Translations under genes and position numbers: made by a program
NCBI RefSeq assembly: GCF_002968015.1
Contig: NZ_PUIP01000009.1
Span: 248,001 to 312,000, forward strand
From: Massilia phosphatilytica
Lineage (GTDB): Bacteria > Pseudomonadota > Gammaproteobacteria > Burkholderiales > Burkholderiaceae_D
DNA: 64,000 nucleotides
Reading direction: 5' to 3'
Notes under the pieces: model-generated
Databases searched by the model: none
The model's input: only the letters and a program-made list of their open reading frames with translations
Told to the model about the DNA's origin: nothing
Part shown: positions 1 through 7,872 of the stretch, piece by piece
Layout of the letters: the number at the start of each line of letters is the position of its first letter
Position numbering within the stretch: position 1 is the stretch's first letter

Positions 1-2
1 GC

Positions 3-2111
3 TCATTTGCTCACCTCCGTGCGGGTGACACGACGCCATCCGAGCACGCCGAACGACAGCACGACCAGCAGCGCGAGGACCGGATCGTTGCCGTCCTTGA
101 TGGACGAGCAGCCGCCGCCACCGGCGTTCTGCGGTGCCTGCACGGTCTGCACATTGCCCTTGCCGGTCAGCGCGACATTCCAGGCGCCGCCGCCGTCAGC
201 CGCCAGCGCCAGGGTGCCGGCCGCATCGCCCGCACCCACCGGCGTGAAGCGCACGACGACGTCGCAGCTCGCGCCCGGCTGCAGGGTGAACGGCACGGCC
301 GCGCAGCCCGTAGCGTCAGCCTGCAGCGCGTACGGACCGGTGAACGTGGCGGCCGTCACCGTGGCCGCGTTGGCACCCGTGTTGGTCAGCGTGATGCGGT
401 GCGTGGGCGAGGTGCCGTTGACGTCGGCGGCGCCGAAGTCGAAGGATTGCGGATTCACGGTCAGCATCGGCACGGGCACGGCGACGCCGGTACCGTTCAA
501 CGCGACGGTGAACTGGTTGCCCGCGTCCGTCATCAGGACGAGGGTCGCGGCACGCTGGCCGGCGGCCGTCGGTTTGAAGCCGACGTCGATGGTGCAGCTG
601 GCCGACGCGGCGACGGACACATTGGCCGCGCACGTGCCTTTCAACTCGAAGTCGGACGCCTGCGCGCCGTCCAGAACGAGCGACGCGACCTTCAGCGCGG
701 CCGTGCCGCCGTTCGACAAGGTGATCGTGTGGACGGCGGCGCTCTTGCCCACCTGCGTATCCGCGAAGGCGACGGGACCCGCTTCCGACAGCGCCGGTTT
801 CGCTGCAGGCGCCGTGGTACCGGTGCCGCTGATCGATACTTGCAGCGGTGCCGCGTTCGACGTGACGGCCAGCGTGGCCGCGGCCGCGCCGGATGACGTC
901 GGCGCGAAGGCCAGGGTCACGGTGCAGTTGGCACCGACGGCCAAGGTCGTGCCGCAGGTTTTATTCGCGATGGTGACGGTGGCCGCGCCCGAGACGGCGA
1001 TACCGTTCAGCGTGAGCGCCACGTTGCCCGTATTGGCCAGCGTGACCGTCTGCGTCGCGGCCGGTGCGCCGATCGTCTGCGTGCCGAACGCCACGGCCGA
1101 CGGGTTGGCCGTGACGGCCGGTGCCGGTGCGGACACGGTGCCGGACAAGGCGACGGAGACGGCGCCGTTCGACGCGTTCGAGGCCAGCGCCAGGTTGCCG
1201 CTGAACGCGCCGTTCGTGGACGCATTCGCCGTCACGGTCACGGTGCAGCTGCCGCCGGCCGGGACGGACGTCCCCGTAGCGCACGTGCCGCCCAGCGTGA
1301 ACACGTTCGCGTTGGCGCCGCCGACGGTGATGCTGCTGAACGTCAGCGCGGCCTGGCCCGTGTTGTTGACGGTGACGCTTTTCGCGGGCGACGCGGCGCC
1401 GGCGACGAGGGCGCCGAAGTCGATCGCATTGGCCGACAGCGCCACGGTCGCCTGCGCGACGGCGTTGCCGGTGCCGGAGAGCGCCACGGTGCTGGAACCG
1501 CCCGTCGCGTTGTGCGCGATGACGAGCGACGCGCCGCGCGCGCCGGAAGCGGTGGGTTTGAATGCGACCTGCACGGTGCAATTGGCGCCCGCCGCGAGCG
1601 ACGTGCCATTGGCACACGTGCCGCCGCTGATGGCGTAGTCGCCTGCGGCCGCGCCAGAGAGGGTCAAGGTGCCCACGTTCAGTGCCGCGTTGCCCGTGTT
1701 GGACAACGTGGTGGCGAGGGGCGACGCCGACTGGCCGATGGTCGTGGCCGCAAAGCTCAGCGAGGCCGGATTGACGGCGGCCGCGGGCGCGGCGGTCACG
1801 GTCGGGTTGCCGATGAAGGCGGCGAGGTCGGCGATTTCCGCCGTCGTGAATTTGCCGTTGAACAGCGTGCCCATGCCGCCCTTGTTGGCGCTGAAGGCGC
1901 TGCTGATCACGCCCGGGCTGTTCGCCGCGGCGAGGATGCCGTTGACGTTCGCGGCGGGCGATGGCCCGTGGCACGACGCGCAGGACGTGCCGCCGCTGCT
2001 CGGCCCGTTCAGGTACAGGTTCTTGCCGTTCAACGCATCGGCCGCGTACGCGGACGGGACGAGCGCGAGTACGGCGAGGACGGAATAGAGACTACGGTGC
2101 AGCCCAGTCAT
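3..2111 (-). CDS. Cytochrome c / choice-of-anchor D repeat protein with JDVT-type C-terminal sorting signal
   Basis: A 702-aa exported protein. Residues 1-23 form a signal peptide ending AYA. A class I cytochrome c-like module follows, with the heme motif CASCH at residues 44-48 and a likely distal Met at about 80. Roughly five repeats of an Ig-like choice-of-anchor D/ASH fold (about 100 aa each, recurring pattern FG..xxG....V.L.NTG and C-TV...F.P) occupy about 113-655. The tail from 664 is a tripartite sorting signal: GGGGCS with Cys668, then D-P, a hydrophobic helix, then WRR at 692-694. It matches what I know of JDVT-CTERM signals, processed by a glutamic-type intramembrane protease; that protease gene lies immediately upstream in the same direction (18-nt gap), so the pair is probably an operon. 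Inferred role: a surface- or membrane-retained heme protein; the electron partner is unknown. Confidence 0.8.
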   Translation of the reverse strand: MTGLHRSLYSVLAVLALVPSAYAADALNGKNLYLNGPSSGGTSCASCHGPSPAANVNGILAAANSPGVISSAFSANKGGMGTLFNGKFTTAEIADLAAFIGNPTVTAAPAAAVNPASLSFAATTIGQSASPLATTLSNTGNAALNVGTLTLSGAAAGDYAISGGTCANGTSLAAGANCTVQVAFKPTASGARGASLVIAHNATGGSSTVALSGTGNAVAQATVALSANAIDFGALVAGAASPAKSVTVNNTGQAALTFSSITVGGANANVFTLGGTCATGTSVPAGGSCTVTVTANASTNGAFSGNLALASNASNGAVSVALSGTVSAPAPAVTANPSAVAFGTQTIGAPAATQTVTLANTGNVALTLNGIAVSGAATVTIANKTCGTTLAVGANCTVTLAFAPTSSGAAAATLAVTSNAAPLQVSISGTGTTAPAAKPALSEAGPVAFADTQVGKSAAVHTITLSNGGTAALKVASLVLDGAQASDFELKGTCAANVSVAASASCTIDVGFKPTAAGQRAATLVLMTDAGNQFTVALNGTGVAVPVPMLTVNPQSFDFGAADVNGTSPTHRITLTNTGANAATVTAATFTGPYALQADATGCAAVPFTLQPGASCDVVVRFTPVGAGDAAGTLALAADGGGAWNVALTGKGNVQTVQAPQNAGGGGCSSIKDGNDPVLALLVVLSFGVLGWRRVTRTEVSK

Positions 2112-2129
2112 AGTGACTCCCAGATTCGT

Positions 2130-2486
2130 TCAAAGGGCACAGCCACCAAGGGCCAGTGCATTCATCCCGCAGTGCGCCAGCGCGCACCAGCGCCAGTCGC
2201 GGTTGCGCTGGTAGAGCAGCGCCAGCGCCAGTCCCGGCGCCAGCACCAGCCCCGCCGCGTGCCAGCCGGAGCCGACGTGCAGCAGCGCGAACGCGGCCGC
2301 CGACAAGATCACCGGCACCGGCGCAAACGCCGTGCGCCGGATCAGCCACTCCTGCAAGCCGGCACGCACCACCCACTCCTCCAGCACGGGCGCCAGCAAC
2401 AGCAGGCGCGCCAGCGCGGCGGCATCGGGCGCAACGAGTTGGCCTGTGCAGACCAGGTGCTGGGACAGCAGGACAATGGGTGGCAT
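2130..2486 (-). CDS. CPBP-type glutamic intramembrane protease, probable JDVT-CTERM processing enzyme (MrtJ-like)
   Basis: About 118 aa from the ATG at 2486. The reading frame is open further upstream, but that part is polar, shows no membrane character and is probably untranslated. Motifs of the CPBP/ABI (CAAX-like) family are visible: EExxxR at residues 36-41, FxxxH at 66-70 and HxxxN at 105-109, embedded in hydrophobic segments. It is short for the CPBP family, so either the start lies upstream or this is a compact member. No strong Shine-Dalgarno precedes 2486, which leaves the start uncertain. It sits just upstream of the gene carrying a JDVT-type sorting tail, which supports a dedicated one-protease/one-substrate system at the inner membrane. 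The family assignment is firm; the specific MrtJ label is inferred from context. Confidence 0.65.
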   Translation of the reverse strand: MPPIVLLSQHLVCTGQLVAPDAAALARLLLLAPVLEEWVVRAGLQEWLIRRTAFAPVPVILSAAAFALLHVGSGWHAAGLVLAPGLALALLYQRNRDWRWCALAHCGMNALALGGCAL

Positions 2487-2756
2487 ATCATTTGCTACTG
2501 CGGAAATCGTCCGGTTAATACCGGCCGTTGTGAAAAGGTTCAGTCCTTTTGAAAAAAAATTCGCTGGACGAACAAATGACGACCATTTCGGTGTCAAAAC
2601 AGCATGGTTGCCACATCCGCCACATGGTTTAATGCGCGGAAATGGATCGTCGTCAAAGAGACATCGTGGGTAGAATCGTTGTGGTTGAGACTTCAACTCG
2701 TGCGCGTTTGCGCCAGATCGACACGGCATGGCTGCGCCGCTTGGCAGACTACGTTC

Positions 2757-3320
2757 ATGACACACTACCGCGACAACCGGGTCCCGGGCGGGACCTTTTT
2801 CTTCACGGTGCGTTTGCTGGATCGGGACAGCACCTTACTCACGGACCATTTCTCGGCTTTCGGCGAAGCGATGCGCCAGGCGCGCATCCGCAAACCGTTC
2901 CACGTCGATGCCTGGGTCGTGCTGCCGAATCACGCGCACGCCATCTGGACCTTGCCGCCGGGCGACCACGACTGCGCGTCGCGCTGGCGCGCCGTCAAGA
3001 TCGCCTTTTCCAAGGCCTTGCATAAGGCCTGCCTGCCGGGCGGCACCAAGGGCAAGGGCGACGGCGGCACGGGCGACGGCACCATCTGGGAACGCCATTA
3101 TCGCGACTACCGCGTGGGCGACGACGAGGAATACGCAAGCCTCATCGACTACGTACACGGCAACCCGATGCGCCACGGCTTTTGCCAGCATCCGGCGGAA
3201 TGGCCATGGTCGTCTCTGCACCGCTTCATCTCGGCCGGGTTCACGCCACCCGCGCTGCCACTGGCGCTACCGCCATGGATGCGGCCGGCAGGCCAGCCCG
3301 GCCGGACGGTGCGTCGCTAA
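2757..3320 (+). CDS. REP-associated tyrosine transposase (RAYT, IS200-like Y1 fold)
   Basis: 187 aa from the ATG at 2757; an upstream in-frame ATG at 2604 would add non-homologous residues. It carries the HUH signature NHAHAIW (His59 and His61), which coordinates the metal for single-strand DNA cleavage. The RAYT C-terminal signature follows: WERHYRDY with probable catalytic Tyr115, then YVHGNPMRHG and WPWSS. The length is right for the family and the frame is intact. RAYTs are single-copy, domesticated transposases thought to mobilise short palindromic REP repeats. Here the stop codon is followed directly by an inverted pair of GGGGTCAGAGCAC repeats, the likely cognate elements. The gene stands alone between divergent and convergent neighbours. 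Confidence 0.85.
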   Translation: MTHYRDNRVPGGTFFFTVRLLDRDSTLLTDHFSAFGEAMRQARIRKPFHVDAWVVLPNHAHAIWTLPPGDHDCASRWRAVKIAFSKALHKACLPGGTKGKGDGGTGDGTIWERHYRDYRVGDDEEYASLIDYVHGNPMRHGFCQHPAEWPWSSLHRFISAGFTPPALPLALPPWMRPAGQPGRTVRR

Positions 3321-3476
3321 AATTCGGGGTCAGAGCACTTTTAAGTGCACAATCTTCACGGCAAGTTCCATCCGCTGCTGTCGCCGGCAGTGGGTCCGAC
3401 GTCGCGCCTACGGACTGCCGTCGAGGATTCGTTACGGAGCCGGAAATTGATCGAAAACGTGCTCTGACCCCGAATT
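3321..3476. repeat. Inverted pair of 18-bp REP-like repeats next to the RAYT gene
   Basis: AATTCGGGGTCAGAGCAC at 3321-3338 has a perfect reverse complement at 3459-3476, so the whole element spans 156 bp. It begins on the base after the RAYT stop codon. The 120-bp interior carries no gene. The same 18-mer recurs in an orphan element at about 23.25-23.46 kb. The arrangement resembles a BIME-like element acted on by a RAYT. Confidence 0.8.
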
Positions 3477-3487
3477 TGAGAAGTTGT

Positions 3488-3524
3488 CTAAAACCGGGGC
3501 ATCTCAGTCTGACCCCGGTTTTAG
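3488..3524. repeat. Second REP-like palindrome, variant core
   Basis: CTAAAACCGGGG at 3488-3499 pairs perfectly with CCCCGGTTTTAG at 3513-3524 around a 13-nt loop. The right arm reads, on the minus strand, as CCGGGGTCAGACTGAG, which shares GGGGTCAGA with the neighbouring 18-bp repeats. It looks like a related but distinct repeat class placed in tandem with them. Confidence 0.6.
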
Positions 3525-3529
3525 GCAAC

Positions 3530-3556
3530 AAAAAAGGGCCCGAAGGCCCTTTTTTC
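3530..3556. terminator. Bidirectional rho-independent terminator
   Basis: The stem AAGGGCC/GGCCCTT with a CGAA loop is flanked by an A-run on one side and a T-run on the other. It can therefore end both the plus-strand RAYT transcript and the minus-strand outer-membrane protein gene that stops at 3580. Confidence 0.75.
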
Positions 3557-3579
3557 TCTAGGAGTCAAGCTGGAGACGC

Positions 3580-4155
3580 TTAGAAGCTGTAGCGCGCTCC
3601 CACGGTCCAGGCGTCGGCCTTCGCGCCGAACGCCTTGCTCTTGCCGTAGCGCTCGTACTCGGCGGTCAGTGCGACCTGCTGGTTGAGGTTGTACTGCACG
3701 CCGACGGCGCCGTAGGCACCGGTGTCGGTGTCCTTCAGGTTCAACGCGGCGCTTTCCAGTTTGCGCTCGCTGTGCTGCAGGCCCAGCTTGCCGTACACGG
3801 AGACCTGCTCGTTGACCGGGTAGTTGTACTTGCCGGCGACGTAGTAGCTGTTGCCCTTGGTGCTGCCGCTGCCGTTTACGCCGTTGGCGGTGTAGTTGAA
3901 ATCGGAGTTGCGGAAGTCGGTGTAGCCGGCTTCGACGCCCCAGTTCTGGTCGAATTCATAGCCGCCGAAAATCTTGCCCGAGGCCTTGTAGCCGTCGCTG
4001 TCGAAGTTGCTCAGGCCGCCGACCGACGAATTCACGTGGTCCGCGGTGGCGATGCCGACGCCGACATAGGCGCGCGGTTGGGTCTGGGTAGTCTGGGCTT
4101 GGGCCGCGCCGATGGCGGCCGTGCTGGCGATCAGTGCAACGATGAGCTTTTTCAT
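3580..4155 (-). CDS. Outer-membrane beta-barrel protein (OmpA-like transmembrane/porin-type)
   Basis: 191 aa. It has a clear signal peptide of about 20 aa (MKKLIVALIASTAAIGAAQA) followed by alternating amphipathic strands rich in Gly, Tyr and Asn, such as YVGVGIATAD, KIFGGYEFDQNWGVEAGYTD and VGVQYNLNQQVALTAEYERYG. It ends ARYSF; a terminal Phe is the usual BAM recognition signature. The size suggests an 8-stranded barrel of the OMP_b-brl/OmpA-TM family; there is no C-terminal peptidoglycan-binding domain. Monocistronic, with its own terminator. The physiological role is unknown. Confidence 0.85.
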   Translation of the reverse strand: MKKLIVALIASTAAIGAAQAQTTQTQPRAYVGVGIATADHVNSSVGGLSNFDSDGYKASGKIFGGYEFDQNWGVEAGYTDFRNSDFNYTANGVNGSGSTKGNSYYVAGKYNYPVNEQVSVYGKLGLQHSERKLESAALNLKDTDTGAYGAVGVQYNLNQQVALTAEYERYGKSKAFGAKADAWTVGARYSF

Positions 4156-4337
4156 GTTACGGATTCCCTTTGCGTTGTTTGACTGGTTCGCGATTCAATC
4201 GTGATCGCGATATGGTCAAGATAGCACCGCAAATTGGTGAAGTCCGTGCTGAACTCGTAAGACTTGTAATCGAATGTAACTTAATGACCCCAAGTTCAGT
4301 AGTGCTTTAGCGAAAATTGGGCAGAGATAACAACGAT

Positions 4338-4934
4338 TTAGCTCACGTAACGAAAAGTTAGATTGAGCCGTGGTCCAACCACTTTGGCCGTCTTGTTGAT
4401 GCCGTGCAGCCAGTTTGCCTGTAGATTTCCTGCCATCAACAGCAGGCTCCCGTCCGTCAGGTCGAGTTTGACGGTGCGTCTGGTGCGCTTGTGACGCAGG
4501 ATGAAGGTGCGGGTGGCGCCATAGCTGAGCGAGGCGATGACCGGCTGCAGTCCCAGTTCCGGCTCGTCGTCGCTGTGCATGCCCATGCTGTCGGCACCGT
4601 CGCGGTAGTAATTCAGCAGGACGCTGTTGTAGCGTCGTCCCGTCACCTGCTCGACCGTCGTGCGCAATTGCTCCAGCAGCGGCGTCAGCGGCAACGGATG
4701 CAGGGTCAGGCCGGAATACGTGTAGCTGGCTTCGCCATACCAGGCCGTCAGGCGGGGTTGCAGGTAGCGCTTGCCGTACACGACGACGGAGTCGGTGCGC
4801 CATGGCGTCTCGGCAAGCAGGCGCGCGAGAATGTCGGCATTGCCGATCGGCATGGGAAGCTGGGCCAGCATGGACAGGTCCCCGTCTTCGATCGGAATGG
4901 GGACCAACTCCATGCCTGTGGAAAACAAATCCAT
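4338..4934 (-). CDS. alkB: AlkB-type 2-oxoglutarate/Fe(II) dioxygenase (DNA alkylation repair)
   Basis: 198 aa. Members demethylate 1-methyladenine and 3-methylcytosine in DNA oxidatively. The iron ligands are visible: His120-x-Asp122 in GMHSDDE and His177 in WLHGINK. The 2-oxoglutarate arginines are Arg189 and Arg195 in RLNLTFR, and NYYRDGAD is the typical strand before the HxD motif. The length fits the short AlkB-like group, resembling ALKBH2-type proteins more than E. coli AlkB. It is divergent from the gene at 4984, sharing a 49-bp intergenic region. No Ada or other adaptive-response gene is nearby. Confidence 0.87.
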   Translation of the reverse strand: MDLFSTGMELVPIPIEDGDLSMLAQLPMPIGNADILARLLAETPWRTDSVVVYGKRYLQPRLTAWYGEASYTYSGLTLHPLPLTPLLEQLRTTVEQVTGRRYNSVLLNYYRDGADSMGMHSDDEPELGLQPVIASLSYGATRTFILRHKRTRRTVKLDLTDGSLLLMAGNLQANWLHGINKTAKVVGPRLNLTFRYVS

Positions 4935-4983
4935 TCGACAATATTGCTATGATGAGAAGATCTTACTGACCAGGCATTTTCTC

Positions 4984-5562
4984 ATGAACAAACGCCAGTT
5001 CCTCGGCGCCGCGGCGGGCGCGGGCGCCTTTCCCATCGCCGGCCAGGCGGCGCAACAGTCCGGACGCGGCCCTGCCCTGCTGACAGTCACCGGAAACATT
5101 GCGCGCGGTAACCGCGGTCCACTCGACCCGGCGCTGGACCAGATGATGCACAAGCACCAGGTCACGTTCACGAAAGCGTGGGCATTCGATTACGCCAGCC
5201 TGCTGGTCCTGCCGCCGCAGACGATCCACCCGACCCTGGAATACGACGGCAAGCCGCACACGCTGCGCGGCCCGCTGCTGACGGACGTGCTGGCGCGCGC
5301 CGGCGCAACGGTGAACGACAGGACGATCCTGGTCTTGCGCGCCGTCGACGGTTACAACGTGGAGCTGCCGGTCGCGCAGGCGCGTGCGCGGCGGTTCATC
5401 GTCGCCACGCACATCGACGGCAACCCGATGCCGCTGGGAGGTCTGGGACCGTTATGGGCCGTGTACGACGCCGACCGGGTGGCGGAGGCAGCGGCACTGC
5501 CGCTGCCGCAACGCTTTGCCGCCTGCCCGTGGGCGCTGTATCACGTCGAAGTGAAGGGGTAA
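4984..5562 (+). CDS. Small exported molybdopterin-binding-domain protein (sulfite-oxidase-like fold)
   Basis: 192 aa from the ATG at 4984. The N-terminus, MNKRQFLGAAAGAGAFPIAG, is signal-like and resembles a Tat motif but has only one Arg. The body resembles the oxidoreductase molybdopterin-binding domain: an early LTVTGNI strand, then YDGKPHTLRGPLLTDVLARAGA and VLRAVDGYNVELP, and a C-terminal GPLWAVYD. There is no obvious conserved cofactor-ligand cysteine in the expected position, so it may be a stand-alone domain without classical Mo-cofactor chemistry. It is probably periplasmic. No partner cytochrome or heme subunit is adjacent. Confidence 0.6.
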   Translation: MNKRQFLGAAAGAGAFPIAGQAAQQSGRGPALLTVTGNIARGNRGPLDPALDQMMHKHQVTFTKAWAFDYASLLVLPPQTIHPTLEYDGKPHTLRGPLLTDVLARAGATVNDRTILVLRAVDGYNVELPVAQARARRFIVATHIDGNPMPLGGLGPLWAVYDADRVAEAAALPLPQRFAACPWALYHVEVKG

Positions 5563-5566
5563 CCGA

Positions 5567-5929
5567 TCAGGCGTAGGCTTCGGCCAGGCTCATCACGCGC
5601 GGCGCGATCTTGATGCCGACGTTGCCGAACAAGGTGTCGATCGCGGCCAGGTTGGCTGCGCATTCCTCGCTCTTCCAGCCATTGAACAGGTCGGTGCCGT
5701 TCTTCTGGAAATGCAGGTCGAGAACCTTGCCCTTGTCCTTGTGGACATAGTTCTGTTGATAAATGGTCTCGAAGCCAAGCTCGGCCAGGGCAGTCAGCAC
5801 GGCCCGCGGCGGATTGTCGGGATCGGTGGCCAGGAATACGCCGAACGTTTTACCCGGCGGCTTGGCCGCCACGTCGACTTCATAAATGCCCGGTGCCTTG
5901 GTAACGCTTGTACTTTTCAGAAACAGCAT
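5567..5929 (-). CDS. Conserved hypothetical protein, about 120 aa
   Basis: I do not recognise a family. The likely start is the ATG at 5929 (MLFLKSTSVTKAPGIYEVDV); an upstream ATG at 5968 would add 13 residues. The protein is soluble with no signal peptide, and its composition suggests a mixed alpha/beta fold. It converges with the molybdopterin-domain gene, with only 4 bases between the two stop codons. Codon use matches the neighbours, so it is probably a real gene. Confidence 0.55.
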   Translation of the reverse strand: MLFLKSTSVTKAPGIYEVDVAAKPPGKTFGVFLATDPDNPPRAVLTALAELGFETIYQQNYVHKDKGKVLDLHFQKNGTDLFNGWKSEECAANLAAIDTLFGNVGIKIAPRVMSLAEAYA

Positions 5930-6055
5930 GCTGTCGTCCTCCACGCATGGCGGCAACGGCACCGCCATTCAATAAATTGTAATCAGACACAGCTTATTGC
6001 AGTATGGGAACTTTGTCGACGAATGGTTTTCGAGAATTTGCTCTACTGCAACAGG

Positions 6056-6433
6056 TCAGGCGGACAATAGCCCGATCGCACTGCCAGCAACGAGGGCGCC
6101 GCACGCGATCATGCCGACGATGAAGCCGATCTCGCGCTTGCTCGGATCGCGGTAATAGCCCAGCGCATACAGGATCCGCCCGACGCACCACAGCAACCCG
6201 CCCGCGGCCGCCCAGCGGTCGCCAAGAAAGTGGCCGCACAGCCACAGCGGCGCCAGCACGATCGGGAGTTGTTCCAGCGTATTCGCCTGCACCCGCTGCG
6301 CGCTCTGGAACGGCAGCGGGCCGTCCATCGACGGCGCCGGCACGTTGTACTTGTTCCTGGCCCAGCCGGCCATCACGCCGGTCCAGAAATACACGCCCAG
6401 TGCGGCCAGCGTGGCCCATGCAGTCAATATCAT
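6056..6433 (-). CDS. MAPEG family membrane protein
   Basis: 125 aa from the ATG at 6433, preceded by a good GGAG ribosome-binding site. There are four hydrophobic segments. The MAPEG (membrane-associated eicosanoid/glutathione metabolism) signature is present: QRVQANTLEQLP after the first loop, with R and N-x-x-E as glutathione-binding residues, and RILYALGYYRDPSKRE before the last helix. Bacterial members are poorly characterised inner-membrane proteins. It lies 16 bp downstream of the DUF2520 gene on the same strand, so it is likely the last gene of that operon. Confidence 0.83.
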   Translation of the reverse strand: MILTAWATLAALGVYFWTGVMAGWARNKYNVPAPSMDGPLPFQSAQRVQANTLEQLPIVLAPLWLCGHFLGDRWAAAGGLLWCVGRILYALGYYRDPSKREIGFIVGMIACGALVAGSAIGLLSA

Positions 6434-6449
6434 CTCTTCTCCAAAAAAA

Positions 6450-7274
6450 TCATGGGCCATGCTTGCGCCGTGCGAGGTCCCATGTCGCGGTGGCCAAAGC
6501 GTCATATAACGCTCCCGTCGGGCCGTCCCAGGCCGCGACAGCCGCGTGCTGGCGTGCCACGGTCGCCGCGTCGCCGCGCGCGATGGGTCCGGACAGCGCC
6601 GCTTCCGGCCCCAGTCGCAGCACATTCGACAGCGTTTCGGACGCGAGCGGCCGCGCCAGTTCGCGTGCGACGTCGGCCGGGATGCCGGCAGCCTGGTAGG
6701 CACGCAATGCGGCATCCATCACGGTCACGAGGTAGTTCGACGCGAACACGGCGGCCGCGTGATACACGGTCTTGGCAGCCGGGTCGATCTGCACGGGCCG
6801 CGCACCGATCGCCTCGAAGGCGGGCAGCAGGACCGCCAGCGCGGCGGCGTCGCCCTCCACGCCGCAAAACGTGCCGTCGAACGCTGCCGCGACGGCAATC
6901 GGATCCGCGAAGCTGCGCACTGGATGCACGCTGGCGACCAGCGCCCCCGCGCGACGCAGCGCATCCAGCTCGGTCGAGGCCTTGGCGCCGCTGCAGTGGA
7001 ATACGACCGCGCCCGCCATCGGCACGGATTGCGCCAATGCGGCGGCGACGGCGGCGATCGCATCGTCCGCCACGGCCAGCATCCACACGTCGGCCGGCCG
7101 CATGACGCCATGGCCATCGACTGGCGTACCGGCACCGATGAACGCGACGGCGTCGCGCGCGCTGTCGCTGCCGCGCGTTTTGACGTCCTGCACGGCGAAC
7201 ACGCCGCGTGTATAAAACAGCCGGCCGAGGGCGCGGCCCACGTGGCCGGCGCCGACGATGTTCAACGTCGTCAT
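6450..7274 (-). CDS. Rossmann-fold/DUF2520 dehydrogenase-like protein
   Basis: 274 aa. The N-terminal NAD(P)-binding motif is NIVGAGHVGRALG (GxGxxG). A ProC/F420-dehydrogenase-like Rossmann domain runs to about residue 140, including VFHCSGAKAS and VHPVRSFADP. The C-terminal helical DUF2520 domain includes AAVFASNYLVTVMDAAL and SGPIARGD. Family function is not established; these proteins are usually described as oxidoreductase-like. Its start codon overlaps the stop of the upstream DUF924 gene by one base (TGATG), which implies translational coupling. Confidence 0.85.
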   Translation of the reverse strand: MTTLNIVGAGHVGRALGRLFYTRGVFAVQDVKTRGSDSARDAVAFIGAGTPVDGHGVMRPADVWMLAVADDAIAAVAAALAQSVPMAGAVVFHCSGAKASTELDALRRAGALVASVHPVRSFADPIAVAAAFDGTFCGVEGDAAALAVLLPAFEAIGARPVQIDPAAKTVYHAAAVFASNYLVTVMDAALRAYQAAGIPADVARELARPLASETLSNVLRLGPEAALSGPIARGDAATVARQHAAVAAWDGPTGALYDALATATWDLARRKHGP

Positions 7275-7852
7275 CAGAACCGGGAACCGGGCTGGCGCAG
7301 GAATTCGACTTCGTCAGGCGTCGACGCGCGCCCCAGGATCTCGTTACGGTGCGGGAAGCGGCCGAAGCGCGCGATCACGCCGCGGTGGCGGTGCGCGTAA
7401 TCGAGCATCTCGTCGAAGCCCGGGTGTTCGGCCGCCAGCACGCCGAACAGTTCGACGGCGCGCTCCTGCATGTACGCATCCTCGGCGTGCTCGAACGGCA
7501 TGTAGGCGAAGGCGCGCTGCAGCGGGGGCAGCTCGCGGTCGGCGCCGCTGTCGACGAGAGACTTCGCGGCCGCCAGCGCCAGGGCGTCGCCGGCGAACGA
7601 CAGCGGCGTGTTGCGGTGCGCGTTGCGGGTGAACTGGTCGAGCACAAGGATGCGCGCCAGCAGGCCCTGCGGCCCCTGTGCATCCCATTCGCGCAGGCCG
7701 CCGGCCAGCGCCTGCTCGATGGCGGCGCCGAAGCGCGCGCGGATGACGGCATCGAATTCGTCCTGCTTGACGAACCATTCGCGGCGCGGTTTGCCTGCCT
7801 CCGGACTGCCCGGTGCGCCGAACCAGAAATCGAGAACGTCCTGGGGTGTCAT
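7274..7852 (-). CDS. DUF924 family protein
   Basis: 192 aa, normal length for DUF924 (TPR-like helical fold, function unknown). Diagnostic stretches are VLDFWFGAP at the N-terminus, ILVLDQFTRNAHRNTP in the middle, and PFEHAED followed by YAHRHRGVIARFGRFPHRN near the end. Cytosolic, with no signal peptide. It lies between the MgtC-family gene (20 bp upstream) and the DUF2520 gene (1-base overlap) in a same-strand series that starts with the M24 aminopeptidase. Confidence 0.88.
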   Translation of the reverse strand: MTPQDVLDFWFGAPGSPEAGKPRREWFVKQDEFDAVIRARFGAAIEQALAGGLREWDAQGPQGLLARILVLDQFTRNAHRNTPLSFAGDALALAAAKSLVDSGADRELPPLQRAFAYMPFEHAEDAYMQERAVELFGVLAAEHPGFDEMLDYAHRHRGVIARFGRFPHRNEILGRASTPDEVEFLRQPGSRF

Positions 7853-7872
7853 GTGCTCCTCGTGTTGTTATG

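Noticed and set aside
2592..2597. TTGACA -35 box (minus strand) upstream of the intramembrane protease gene
   Set aside because: No acceptable -10 hexamer at 16-18 bp spacing.
2604..2756. N-terminal extension of the RAYT gene from the upstream ATG
   Set aside because: The added 51 residues do not resemble the family, and MTHYRDNRVPGGTFFFTVRL is a normal RAYT start.
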